A stretch of 64,000 nt of DNA from Planctomycetaceae bacterium UBA2671 (GTDB lineage Bacteria > Planctomycetota > Planctomycetia > Planctomycetales > Planctomycetaceae): contig DEML01000094.1 of NCBI GenBank assembly GCA_002359185.1, positions 20,881 to 84,880 of the forward strand. The letters are read 5' to 3'. Positions 42,970 through 53,319 of this stretch are shown piece after piece (position 1 is the stretch's first letter; each line of letters starts with the position of its first letter). The notes below the pieces were generated by a model. That model ran no database searches, was not told the DNA's origin, and saw only the letters and a list, made by a program, of their open reading frames with translations. A program made the position numbers and the translations under genes.

Positions 42970-44094
42970 ATGTCGACCGAACCGATTCTTGATTTGGAAT
43001 TATTGAGCCGCCCGATTTCGGAAGGGCTTCCTGCCGGGGTCGATTTGCGCGAAGATACATCACCGAATTCGCTTTATTATCGCATCAAGGATGCACGCTC
43101 ACAAGCCCGGGCAGCCGAGCGTCAAATTGAGATGGGCGATAACGATGCAGTCGCCGACTGGCGGCCAATTCTGCAGACCGTGCCCGAAGTCTTAGAGAAA
43201 TCGTCCAAAGATTTCGAAATGACCGCTTATCTACTCGAAAGTCTTGTAAGAATTCACGGCTTTGCAGGAATGCGGGATGGGTGTCGGCTCATTGAAGCGT
43301 ATGTCAAAGAATTCGGAGATGTGATTTATCCACTCCCTGATGAAGATGGGCTGGAAACGCGACTGGCTCCTCTGGTTGGTCTCAACGGTGAAGATGCAAC
43401 CGGCACATTGATTATGCCTCTCAAAAATGTGCCCATCACAGGTGAAACCAGTGAGGGAGCATACGGACTGGCGCAGTACACCCAGGCCATGGAACTGGAA
43501 AAGGTCGATCCGGGCGCACGAGATCGTCGAATTTCACAAGGAGCCATTTCCCTCGATACCTTTAATATGGCTCTGTCTGCCACGACAGCCGAGGAGTTCG
43601 GTGAGATACGCGACGATCTTCGGGAAGCGATCACGGCTTTCAAGGAGATGACAGCCGCTCTGGATGAAAAATACGGTCGGGATTCTCCGCCATCTTCAAG
43701 TATTCGACAAACACTGGAAGAAATTCTGGAGACACTCGAAAAAGTCGCCCGGGATAAACTGGCGACATTGTCCACTGATGACGAAACGGAAGTGGTGGGC
43801 GAAGAAGTGGCTGCTGAGACTGGCAGCACAACAGCTAAACCAGCAGCAAGTGTCAACAGCGTTGAAGGAATTCGCTCCCGGGAAGATGCGTTTCGAATCT
43901 TGCTGCAGGTGGCGGAATATTTCCGCAAAGCTGAACCTCACACTCCAATTTCCTACGGCATCCAGCAGGTTGTCCGCTGGGGACGCTTACCATTGCCAGA
44001 ACTGATGAAAGAGTTAATTCCAGATGAGACATCGATCCACCAGATGTTTCGTCTGGTAGGCATTCGCACGAGTGAGAATGAAGACGAGGAATAA
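42970..44094 (+). CDS. tssA: type VI secretion baseplate/cap protein TssA (ImpA N-terminal domain)
   Basis: 374 residues. The ImpA N-terminal domain is at 10-130 (LLSRPISEGLPAGVDLREDT, WRPILQTVPEVLEKSSKDFE, GDVIYPLPDEDGLETRLAPL). A linker with an Ala/Thr/Val-rich stretch follows (EEVAAETGSTTAKPAA), then a C-terminal helical domain (SREDAFRILLQVAEYFRKAEPHTPISYGIQQ, MHQM-type end), of the short TssA class. TssA starts sheath and tube polymerisation at the baseplate. First gene of the T6SS run; 356 bases before tssB. Confidence 0.88.
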   Translation: MSTEPILDLELLSRPISEGLPAGVDLREDTSPNSLYYRIKDARSQARAAERQIEMGDNDAVADWRPILQTVPEVLEKSSKDFEMTAYLLESLVRIHGFAGMRDGCRLIEAYVKEFGDVIYPLPDEDGLETRLAPLVGLNGEDATGTLIMPLKNVPITGETSEGAYGLAQYTQAMELEKVDPGARDRRISQGAISLDTFNMALSATTAEEFGEIRDDLREAITAFKEMTAALDEKYGRDSPPSSSIRQTLEEILETLEKVARDKLATLSTDDETEVVGEEVAAETGSTTAKPAASVNSVEGIRSREDAFRILLQVAEYFRKAEPHTPISYGIQQVVRWGRLPLPELMKELIPDETSIHQMFRLVGIRTSENEDEE

Positions 44095-44450
44095 TTTTCA
44101 AGCTCTTAACTGGCTCGCCTCGCCTTGTCCACCAACTGGTCACTTCAAAGTTGAATTTCTGATGAAGCTCTGCCAAACAGCTTTCAACTATATCTGCTCC
44201 ATTTTCAAAAACTCTGCAGGTCCACATTGGCGGACCTCATTTCTTGAGCTAGACTGAGATAGGCGACTGGAACAAAGGGACAATCAAAGTCAAGACTTAA
44301 TTTCTTTCATTGCAATTTTTTCTTGGCGGATGAATTTTCTTTTCAGTATGATCTCACGGTAACGATTTTAATAATCGTTCTGTGAATTAATAAATTTTTT
44401 GGAATCATGTTGGATGATTCCTCATTTGACTAATCTGCTTGGGAGGCATT
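44095..44450. other. AT-rich leader before tssB
   Basis: No gene. The last 100 bases are markedly AT-rich and end with GGGAGG at 44441-44446, the tssB ribosome site, so a separate promoter for the sheath genes probably lies here. No operator symmetry was recognised. Confidence 0.5.
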
Positions 44451-44954
44451 ATGGCGAGCGTGCATGATAAGCTTGGCCGGGTTCGCAAACCTCGGGTTCA
44501 CATTACTTACGAAGTTGAAACTGGCGGTGCACAGGTTCAAAAAGAACTGCCTTTCGTCATGGGAGTCGTTGGCGACTTCTCCGGCGACCCAACCGAACCT
44601 CTCAAGCCGCTGCGCGATCGCAAGTTCGTGCAGATTGATCGAGATAACTTCGACGACGTCATGGGCCGGATGAAACCGGGTCTGGAAATGAAAGTCGAAA
44701 ACACACTGGCTGGCGACGGCAGCGAAATGGCCGTCAATCTGGCATTCAAATCGATGGACGATTTCGCACCGGGAAATGTTGCCCGCCAGATCGAACCGCT
44801 GAGCAAACTGCTCGACACACGAGACAAATTGCGTGACTTGCTGACAAAAGTCGACCGTTCTGAAGATCTCGAGAATCTCCTCGAGAAAGTTCTTCAGAAT
44901 CAGGACGATCTGAAAGCAATGTCAAAAGACCTGGGCCTTGAGGATACAGAATAG
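44451..44954 (+). CDS. tssB: type VI secretion sheath small subunit TssB (VipA)
   Basis: 167 residues from ATG 44451, which has GGGAGG 5 bases upstream. VHDKLGRVRKPRVHITYEVE, KELPFVMGVVGDFSG, LKPLRDRKFVQIDRDNFDDV and LAFKSMDDFAPGNVARQIEP are the conserved TssB blocks. The C-terminal helix interlocks with TssC to make the contractile sheath in the cytoplasm. Length is standard. tssC follows after 120 bases. Confidence 0.93.
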   Translation: MASVHDKLGRVRKPRVHITYEVETGGAQVQKELPFVMGVVGDFSGDPTEPLKPLRDRKFVQIDRDNFDDVMGRMKPGLEMKVENTLAGDGSEMAVNLAFKSMDDFAPGNVARQIEPLSKLLDTRDKLRDLLTKVDRSEDLENLLEKVLQNQDDLKAMSKDLGLEDTE

Positions 44955-45074
44955 TCATCGTCACTGCTAAATGAACGTTAAATAAAAGTTGTCCAGCACG
45001 ACAGCGGAGTGCGTGACAGTGATTTGTGCACCAAAATAAAGCCCGTACCGGGCACAAGAACGGAGATGCTTAAT

Positions 45075-46571
<1,497 letters not shown>

Positions 46572-46591
46572 TAGGTGTTATTAAACTTAAG

Positions 46592-46637
46592 ATGGTTCCA
46601 GAGAATTCTTTATGAAGTCTCTGGAACCATTCTTGTT
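46592..46637 (+). terminator. hairpin between tssC and the second tssC-like gene
   Basis: ATGGTTCCAGAGA and TCTCTGGAACCAT around 13 bases, followed by TCTTGTTTTG. A 13-bp perfect stem with a T-rich tail is a plausible terminator or attenuator that would make sheath subunits more abundant than downstream products. Confidence 0.65.
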
Positions 46638-46701
46638 TTGAGATGGGATTTTTTCATTTCATCCTCTAAAATTCGCATGAGCCAGATTGTCCCTGGCTCA
46701 A

Positions 46702-48318
46702 ATGATAGAACCTTCATTAGACGACATGGATTGTCGTGAACAGGTGGGCCTGATGCGAGCAGAGACTTCGAATGAGTCCGACCGGAGCGACTTATTTCTG
46801 GAAGAGACTGCCACCGCTGCCGAACCATCTTCTCACTCTCTGTTCGATTTAATCTCGACCAAACCCCAAACCTCTGAGCCGGATGAATTTCTGGATCGCT
46901 GGCTCAAAGAAAAAGATCCGATCAAGGCGCTGGCTGCCTGGATTGACCGTTCTGCAGGTCACTCGCTTCCAAACACAGCCAGGCAGGCACTCAGGCGAAT
47001 CAATCGAGAGATTGGTCAAATCGATCAATTGCTCAATCGCCAACTCAACGAAGTGTTGCACCATCCTCGCTTTCAAAAACTCGAAGCGAGCTGGCGGGGA
47101 GTCAGGCACCTGATTGACTGTGCCGATCCCGATGCGAATTGCAAAATCCGCCTGCTCTCCCTCTCCTGGGGTGCGCTGGTTCGCGATCTGGATCGAGCGA
47201 TTGAATTTGATCAGAGTCAGTTATTCAAGAAAATCTACAGCGAAGAATTCGGCACCTCCGGCGGCGAGCCTTACTCGGCTATTCTGGGCGATTATGAAAT
47301 TCACCTGCGGCCCGATAAGAATCACAAAACCGATGACGTCAATGCTCTCAAATCTCTCACACAGGTGATGGCGGCCGCATTTGCACCGTTTATTGCTTCT
47401 GCTCACCCGTCACTGTTTGGGCTTGATTCCTTTCAGGAACTCGAACGTCCCAGTGATTTGACAAAACTGTTTAATCAGCCGGAATATGTCACTTGGAATT
47501 CGTTGAGGGATCTGCCCGATTCCCGATTTCTGGCTTTGGCCCTACCCCGTATTTTGATGCGGAAACCATATGAGGGACGTGGCAAAGAAGTGGCTCACTT
47601 CCCGTTTCAGGAAACAACCGATTCCCCCGATGAAGCCGACTATCTCTGGGGAAATGCTGCCTACGCTCTGGGTGGCGTGATGATTCGCTCCTTCTGCCAG
47701 AACGGCTGGCTGGCCGATATTCGCGGAGTGAGACAGGATCGAGATGAAGGGGGATTGATCACGGGGTTGCCGGAAATTTCCTGGAAGACGGATCGCGAAG
47801 GGATTGCAGTCAAACCCCCCGTCGATGTGGTGATTCCGGAATCGATGGAAGCCGAGTTCAGCAATCTCGGATTTACGGCTCTCTGCCCTTGCAACATCAC
47901 CCGGTTACCCGCAATTCATTCCACACCCTCATTACAAAAACCAGAACAGTTCGACAACGAAAGCGCGAATACCAGTGCGCGACTTTCATCAATGATGCAT
48001 TATATGCTGTGTGTCTCGCGGATCGCTCATTATGTCAAAGTTTTAGGACGCGAGAAAATTGGCTCCTATACGGAAGCGGCTGACTGTGAAGAATATTTGA
48101 ACGACTGGCTGCGTCGTTATGTGACTCAGGACGATGATGCCGAAGCGGAGATTAAAGCCAAGTACCCATTGCGGGAAGCCGAGGCAACCATTCGAGAAAA
48201 GCCGGGCGAGCCCGGAAACTATTATTGTACGATCCATCTTCAGCCGCATTACCAAATGGATGATATGGTCTCTGCGGTGAAGCTGACAACAGAAATCAGT
48301 TCGACGAGCAGTCGGTAA
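46702..48318 (+). CDS. second TssC-family protein (TssC2)
   Basis: 538 residues from ATG 46702; an in-frame TTG at 46687 is the alternative and neither has a strong site. It is a full-length paralogue of the upstream TssC: HHPRFQKLEASWRGVRHLID, FDQSQLFKKIYSEEFGTSGG, KYPLREAEATIREKPGEPGN, HLQPHYQMDDMVSAVKL. It has a longer, acidic N-terminus (first 90 residues) in place of the ClpV-binding helix region. Two TssC proteins next to each other are known in several T6SS loci; the second may be a baseplate-proximal or cap form rather than a bulk sheath subunit. Its exact role is inferred. Confidence 0.88.
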   Translation: MIEPSLDDMDCREQVGLMRAETSNESDRSDLFLEETATAAEPSSHSLFDLISTKPQTSEPDEFLDRWLKEKDPIKALAAWIDRSAGHSLPNTARQALRRINREIGQIDQLLNRQLNEVLHHPRFQKLEASWRGVRHLIDCADPDANCKIRLLSLSWGALVRDLDRAIEFDQSQLFKKIYSEEFGTSGGEPYSAILGDYEIHLRPDKNHKTDDVNALKSLTQVMAAAFAPFIASAHPSLFGLDSFQELERPSDLTKLFNQPEYVTWNSLRDLPDSRFLALALPRILMRKPYEGRGKEVAHFPFQETTDSPDEADYLWGNAAYALGGVMIRSFCQNGWLADIRGVRQDRDEGGLITGLPEISWKTDREGIAVKPPVDVVIPESMEAEFSNLGFTALCPCNITRLPAIHSTPSLQKPEQFDNESANTSARLSSMMHYMLCVSRIAHYVKVLGREKIGSYTEAADCEEYLNDWLRRYVTQDDDAEAEIKAKYPLREAEATIREKPGEPGNYYCTIHLQPHYQMDDMVSAVKLTTEISSTSSR

Positions 48319-48327
48319 GATTACCCC

Positions 48328-48349
48328 GTAGGGTGCGTCCTGACGCATT
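48328..48349. repeat. family B hairpin
   Basis: GTAGGGTGCGTC and GACGCATT around CT; followed by GGAAC. It starts 10 bases after the second TssC gene. Confidence 0.7.
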
Positions 48350-48436
48350 GGAACATCGAATTCAAATCGAACGTCATGAGAAATCTGGAACAAGGTTAAT
48401 CAGGAATTAAAATTCATCTATCGCCATCTCAGAAGC

Positions 48437-48459
48437 AAGGTGCGTCAAGACGCACCCTT
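48437..48459. repeat. family B hairpin, opposite orientation
   Basis: AAGGTGCGTC, AA, GACGCACCCTT, followed by CTGTTCCAACT. The same trailing TTCCAACT follows the copy at 63966. Confidence 0.7.
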
Positions 48460-48604
48460 CTGTTCCAACTATCGCTAAATGTCGTTTACGTTCAGAGATC
48501 TGGAGCAGGCAAACTGCCTGCGGAATAGCGATTTGAGGGCGACATTTATTGCTCGAAAAAGCACTACGAATTTACTGAGAAAAATGGACATCAACTATTA
48601 ATCA

Positions 48605-48627
48605 CGTCAGGCACAGCCTGACCTACA
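48605..48627. repeat. family A half copy before tagJ
   Basis: CGTCAGGCACAGCCTGACCT, then ACA. It ends 17 bases before the tagJ start and would lie in that gene's leader. Confidence 0.65.
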
Positions 48628-48643
48628 AAAATGAGGAACATCC

Positions 48644-49444
48644 GTGAAACCGATTGAACATTTTGAAGCGGGCGAATTAAAGCAGGCTGTCGCGACGGCA
48701 CTTGAATCAGTGAAGTCTGCTCCAACCGATCTGGAAAAGCGGATGGTCCTTTGCCAAATGCTTTCATTTGCTGGAGATTTTGAGCGAGCCGATAAGCAAC
48801 TCGATCTGTTGACGACACAATCTCCCGATGTCGCAATCTCACTGGCTGAGTTTCGACAGTTGATTCGAGCCGAGCAGGCCCGGCGTGATTTCTACACCAA
48901 CGGTCGCCTGCCTGAGTTTCTAGGCGAGCCGACCGAAAGTCAGAAATTACAACTCAAAGCCAGCATCGCCCTACGAGAGGGGAATGCAGCCGAAGCAGGA
49001 AATTTACTCAATGAGGCCCTGGAGATCAGTCCAGAGATTCAGGGCATGTGTAACGGAGAAGCCTTTACAGGCTTTCGCGATCTCGACGATTTGCTGGGAA
49101 CAACAATTGAATTGCTGACCAACAATGGAAAATATTACTGGGTTCCTGCCGAACGAATTCGGGAATTAACATTCGCGCCAGCAGAAGCTTATCATCATCT
49201 TCTCTGGCGTCGTGCGGAAATTCACGTGGAAGATGGTCCGGAAGGGGTTGTCTATCTCCCGGCGATTTACGCGAATCCCGGTCTCGATGAGGATGACAAA
49301 GCCAAACTGGGCCGATTAACGGACTGGCATGAAGTTCCCGAGGGACCGATTCTGGGAATTGGCCAAAAAACCTGGTTAGTCGGCGAGAATGATCTTCCCA
49401 TCATGACGATAGAGACGTTATCGGTTTCGACTGAAAATGAGTAA
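48644..49444 (+). CDS. tagJ: T6SS accessory protein TagJ (ImpE/SciE family)
   Basis: 266 residues from GTG 48644 with GAGGA 7 bases upstream. N-terminal TPR-like helices (FEAGELKQAVATALESVK, DLEKRMVLCQMLSFAGDFER) and the ImpE core: FTGFRDLDDLLGTTIELLTN, GKYYWVPAERIRELTF and PIMTIETLSV. In other T6SS types this protein binds the sheath and helps hand it to ClpV. It sits just before tssE, the order seen in many loci. Confidence 0.85.
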   Translation: MKPIEHFEAGELKQAVATALESVKSAPTDLEKRMVLCQMLSFAGDFERADKQLDLLTTQSPDVAISLAEFRQLIRAEQARRDFYTNGRLPEFLGEPTESQKLQLKASIALREGNAAEAGNLLNEALEISPEIQGMCNGEAFTGFRDLDDLLGTTIELLTNNGKYYWVPAERIRELTFAPAEAYHHLLWRRAEIHVEDGPEGVVYLPAIYANPGLDEDDKAKLGRLTDWHEVPEGPILGIGQKTWLVGENDLPIMTIETLSVSTENE

Positions 49445-49497
49445 TTGCAACAATCAATCTGTCGGCTCGCCTCTCCTGAAAGAAAAGTTTCAACATC

Positions 49498-49974
49498 GTG
49501 GATGTCAAAAAGCCAGTCATTTCATCAATCCTCGATCGTCTCATCGACGATCGCCCCGATCAGAAAGTCGAGACGACGCGCTACGTCCCTCAACTTCGTG
49601 ATCTGAGGCAATCGGTGAGACGGGATCTGGAGAATCTGCTCAATTCGAGAATCAGCGCAGCGAAAATTCCGCCGCATTTCACGGAACTGCAGCAATCTGT
49701 TGTCGGCTATGGGATTCCCGATATCAGTGGAGCCGACTTGAGTACCGAACGGAAACGCCGGGAGTTTTTAAGATCCGTTCAGGAAGCAATTCAACGATTT
49801 GAACCACGTTTCAAATCGGTCCGTGTACAACTTTTAGCATCAGATGAATATGTCGACAGAACACTGCGATTTCGAATTGATGCCGTGATGTATGCCGATC
49901 CTCTGCCGGAATCAATCGTCTTCGATTCCTCCTTCGAACCGAAGTCTGGTCAGTTCAAGGTGAAAGGGATTTGA
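49498..49974 (+). CDS. tssE: T6SS baseplate wedge protein TssE (gp25 family)
   Basis: 158 residues from GTG 49498. gp25-like fold: SSILDRLIDDR, VRRDLENLLNSR and the EPRFKSVRVQLL-type strand, then RTLRFRIDAVMYADP. TssE joins TssF and TssG in the baseplate wedge and starts sheath assembly. No better ATG precedes the conserved part. It follows tagJ by 53 bases. Confidence 0.88.
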   Translation: MDVKKPVISSILDRLIDDRPDQKVETTRYVPQLRDLRQSVRRDLENLLNSRISAAKIPPHFTELQQSVVGYGIPDISGADLSTERKRREFLRSVQEAIQRFEPRFKSVRVQLLASDEYVDRTLRFRIDAVMYADPLPESIVFDSSFEPKSGQFKVKGI

Positions 49975-49980
49975 CAGGGG

Positions 49981-50272
49981 ATGAACCGCCAAGACGCCAA
50001 GGTGGAGAGAGTTTACCGTGGTATTGGGGGCCGAATAAAACTTCGATGAATATTTTTTTATTACCACTAAGGCACTAAGAGAGCATTAGTGTGCGATGTC
50101 AGATAACGAACAAAGTCTTAAAATTTTAAGGGATACGATTGGCTTTTAATTTGACGCTCAATCTCCCCAAAACTCTTTGTGCCTTAGTGTCTTTGTGGTT
50201 TAATAATTTTTCTTTTGTCTAACCAGCAAACTTACTCGATCAATCTCTCCAACAATCTTGGCGTCTTGGCGA
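49981..50272. repeat. nested inverted repeats (J) in the tssE-tssF gap
   Basis: Outer arms: GAACCGCCAAGACGCCAAGG (49984-50002) and CTTGGCGTCTTGGCG (50258-50272). Inner arms: TTACCACTAAGGCACTAAGA (50061-50083) and CTTTGTGCCTTAGTGTCTTT with TGGTTTAAT (50175-50203). The outer arm also occurs at 18198. The whole gap could fold into a two-level cruciform inside the T6SS operon. Confidence 0.6.
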
Positions 50273-50322
50273 TTCAATATTTTTCATTCTTAATTTTCAT
50301 TAGTTGCAAACGGTGAATTTGT

Positions 50323-52164
50323 ATGCAGGATGATTTACTGCGGTGGTATAACAACGAGCTCGGGTTTCTCCGACGGATGGGGGAAGAGTTTGCGCGGGAG
50401 CATCCGAAGATTGCGAGCCGATTAAAACTGGGGCCGGAATCGAGTCAGGATCCGCATGTCGAACGGCTGATTGAAGCGGTTGCATTTCTGAATGCACGGA
50501 CGCGCCAGAAAATTGATGACGATTTCCCCGAGCTTTCCAATGCGATTCTTGAAGTCCTGCAGCCTCAATTCCTGGCTCCGATTCCTTCGATGATGATCAC
50601 TCAGTTCATGATCGGGGAAAGCGAAGCCAACTCCGTCAGTGGCTATACGATCGATCGTGGAACGAGTATCGAAACGGAATCCATTCAAGGCGAACCTTGC
50701 CGATTTCGAACCAGCAATCCCGTGACCATCTGGCCTGTCCAGATGCAGGGAGGTAGTTGTCACAGCAGGCCTTTCAAAGCCCCGATGACGAAAAACTCCA
50801 AGGAAGCTGCTGGCGTCATTCATTTGACACTGAAAACGCGATCACCCGAATTCTCGATCAATCAGATCGACTGGGAATCACTCCGTTTCTACTTGAGTGG
50901 ACTTCCTCAGGTCACTTATCCCCTCTATGAAACGTTGTGCAATAATGTGACAGAAGTCGCGTTCGCTCGATCTGTGCAGGATGAGAATCCGCAGGTCTTT
51001 TCGTCCGAAATTATTCGACAAGTCGGCTTTGAAGCTGAGGATATTTTGTTACCTGGTTCCGAACGGACGGCTTGGGAACATCGCTTGTTGACGGAGTTCT
51101 TTATCTTCCCGGAAAAGTTTCTGTTTTTCGATCTTGAAAAGCTCGACACTCTCAGAGGATCTGATTTTACAGATGAACTGCACATCTTCTTCTATCTGAA
51201 CGAGACTTCAGCCGAGTTAGAGAACGATGTGACAGTCTCCACATTCCAGTTGGGATGCACGCCGACGATCAATCTGTTTAAGCAACGGGCAGACCCGATC
51301 TATCTGACGCAAACCGAATTTGAATATCCGGTCTGTGGAGATGTTCGGCGTCCCGATGCCGTAGAGATCTACTCAATCGATGAAGTGACTGCACAAGACA
51401 GCAACGGAGATGAGTTTGATTTTCAGCCGTTCTATTCGGTCGATCATCTGCACGATGGAACGAGCGATCAAAACGGATTCTGGCATTCGATTCGCCGCGA
51501 CAGCAAATTCAGCGAGACAGATGCTCAAAGTGGCTCTGAAGTTTATATCTCTTTTGTCGATCTGTCGTTTACCACTATTCAACGCGATGACTGGATTGTG
51601 AATCTGGAGACGACCTGTTTGAATCGGGACTTGCCGGAAAAGCTGCCTTACGGAAGAGGTCAACCCAAGTTGTTTTTCTCGGAAGAAGCCGGGGCAGTCA
51701 GTGATGTGCTGGCTCTTTCGGCACCGACAGCAACCGTGCGGCCTCCGATGTTGAATCATGCACGCTGGAAACTGATCTCCAACTTGAGTCTCGATCATCT
51801 CTCCCTTGTCGGAGATGACCAGGCAGCCAAAGCGTTGCGTGAGATTCTGGCAATCTACGATTTTGAAGAGTCGAGTGCCTCCCGAAACATGATTCAGGCG
51901 ATCAAATCGGTAACTTCTCGACGGGTGACACGTCGGATTCACGAAAGCAATTACAGTGGAGTGAGTCGGGGAATTGAAGTGACGGTGACGTTCGACAGTC
52001 AGGTCGATGAGCCGAAACTGTTTGTACTGGCTTGCGTGATTGAGCGATTTCTCGGACAAGCCTGCACGCTCAATTCCTTTTCTCAATTGATTGTGCAATC
52101 CGATAACGACGATGTGATCTGGAAGAAGTGGGCCCCCAGAACAGGAAGTCGCATCCTCTTATGA
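50323..52164 (+). CDS. tssF: T6SS baseplate protein TssF (VasA/ImpG)
   Basis: 613 residues. Start MQDDLLRWYNNELGFLRRMG with EEFAREHPKIASRL is the conserved TssF opening. VERLIEAVAFLNARTRQKID and FPELSNAILEVLQPQFLAPI follow; FFDLEKLDTL and FLNET lie mid-chain; the C-terminus has TRRIHESNYSGVSRGIEVTV and RFLGQACTLNSFSQLIVQS. It makes the wedge with TssE, TssG and TssK. The stop overlaps the tssG ATG by 4 bases. Confidence 0.93.
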   Translation: MQDDLLRWYNNELGFLRRMGEEFAREHPKIASRLKLGPESSQDPHVERLIEAVAFLNARTRQKIDDDFPELSNAILEVLQPQFLAPIPSMMITQFMIGESEANSVSGYTIDRGTSIETESIQGEPCRFRTSNPVTIWPVQMQGGSCHSRPFKAPMTKNSKEAAGVIHLTLKTRSPEFSINQIDWESLRFYLSGLPQVTYPLYETLCNNVTEVAFARSVQDENPQVFSSEIIRQVGFEAEDILLPGSERTAWEHRLLTEFFIFPEKFLFFDLEKLDTLRGSDFTDELHIFFYLNETSAELENDVTVSTFQLGCTPTINLFKQRADPIYLTQTEFEYPVCGDVRRPDAVEIYSIDEVTAQDSNGDEFDFQPFYSVDHLHDGTSDQNGFWHSIRRDSKFSETDAQSGSEVYISFVDLSFTTIQRDDWIVNLETTCLNRDLPEKLPYGRGQPKLFFSEEAGAVSDVLALSAPTATVRPPMLNHARWKLISNLSLDHLSLVGDDQAAKALREILAIYDFEESSASRNMIQAIKSVTSRRVTRRIHESNYSGVSRGIEVTVTFDSQVDEPKLFVLACVIERFLGQACTLNSFSQLIVQSDNDDVIWKKWAPRTGSRILL

Positions 52165-53228
52165 TTCGCCGTCTTATTAAGATGACACGTAAGTTCCGCT
52201 TGCTCCAGGCGATCCGTTTGGTAGAAATGCAGACGATTCGTGCGCGAATTGGTCGTGGTCGACTCCAGCAGATTGGCTCGAATTCGAGTCCGGATCAGGA
52301 ACCGATTCGCCTGGGCTCCGTCGCGAAAGCACGATTTGCCGGCAGTGAAGTCGAGGAAGTTACCGAAGAATCAGCCACTCCACAACAAGGCTTTTCGAAT
52401 CAGCTCATTCGGATACAAACGTCTGTCATGGGACTGACTGGTCCAACGGGTGTATTGCCGCTTCATTACACATCGCTACTGCTGCAACGACAAAAACTGC
52501 ACGACAATGCGATGACTGATTTTTACGATATTTTTAATCATCGTGCGCTTTCCATTTACTATCGAGCCTGGGCCAAACAGCAAATTCCGGTTTCCTATGA
52601 AACGAGTCGATTGATTGGGGAACGCCCGGATCGCGTGACCTCATTATTAAACAGCCTGGTCGGTCAGGGATTTCCAGAACTCCAGAAACGAACGTCCGTT
52701 CCCGATCAAACGCTGTTAATGTTCGCCTCATTGTTTTCATCGAGAAGACGAACCGCTTCTGGTCTCGAAAATATTTTGCGGATCTGCATGAAGATTCCTG
52801 TCGAGATCGAGCAGTTTCAACCTCAATGGTTAAATCTGGAACTGGAGGAGCGAACCAGGCTCGGCAGTCGGGATCAGGAAGTGATCACGAATAATCAACT
52901 GGGGCGATCCGCGATATGTGGAGAGCGCGTCTTCGATTTACAAAGTCGGTTTCGCATTATTTTAACGACATCTTCCTACTCTGAGTTTGCGAGCTTCCTT
53001 CCCGACCAGAAAAAACTGAAGGTCATTCAGGAATTGACCCGACGTTATGTCGGAATGGAGTACGATTTTGACGTTCAGGTAAAACTTTCAGGAAAAGATG
53101 TCCCTGAATGTCAATTGAGCCGAGAACAGAAAATACCTGCTCGACTTGGCCGCAACAGCTGGCTGCGAAGTCGTCCGATGACGGGAACCACTGGAGATGC
53201 TGTATTTAATATCGCCGATTCTGCCTGA
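52161..53228 (+). CDS. tssG: T6SS baseplate protein TssG (VasB/ImpH)
   Basis: 355 residues from ATG 52161 (ATGA overlap with tssF). Conserved features: KFRLLQAIRLVEMQ near the N-terminus, NQLIRIQTSVMGLTGPTGVL with PLHYTS, DFYDIFNHRALSIYYRAWAK and GLENILRICMKIPVEIEQFQ, LGRSAICGERVFDLQSRFRI. TssG binds two TssF in the wedge. The C-terminus LGRNSWLRSRPM is also usual. Confidence 0.92.
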   Translation: MIRRLIKMTRKFRLLQAIRLVEMQTIRARIGRGRLQQIGSNSSPDQEPIRLGSVAKARFAGSEVEEVTEESATPQQGFSNQLIRIQTSVMGLTGPTGVLPLHYTSLLLQRQKLHDNAMTDFYDIFNHRALSIYYRAWAKQQIPVSYETSRLIGERPDRVTSLLNSLVGQGFPELQKRTSVPDQTLLMFASLFSSRRRTASGLENILRICMKIPVEIEQFQPQWLNLELEERTRLGSRDQEVITNNQLGRSAICGERVFDLQSRFRIILTTSSYSEFASFLPDQKKLKVIQELTRRYVGMEYDFDVQVKLSGKDVPECQLSREQKIPARLGRNSWLRSRPMTGTTGDAVFNIADSA

Positions 53229-53319
53229 GAATCGATTGCTCTCCTGCAGGGAATGTCCTACAAATCATTTAATAAACCTCAGTGACTTATACGTTCCAAT
53301 TTGATGGGAAAACAACTCG

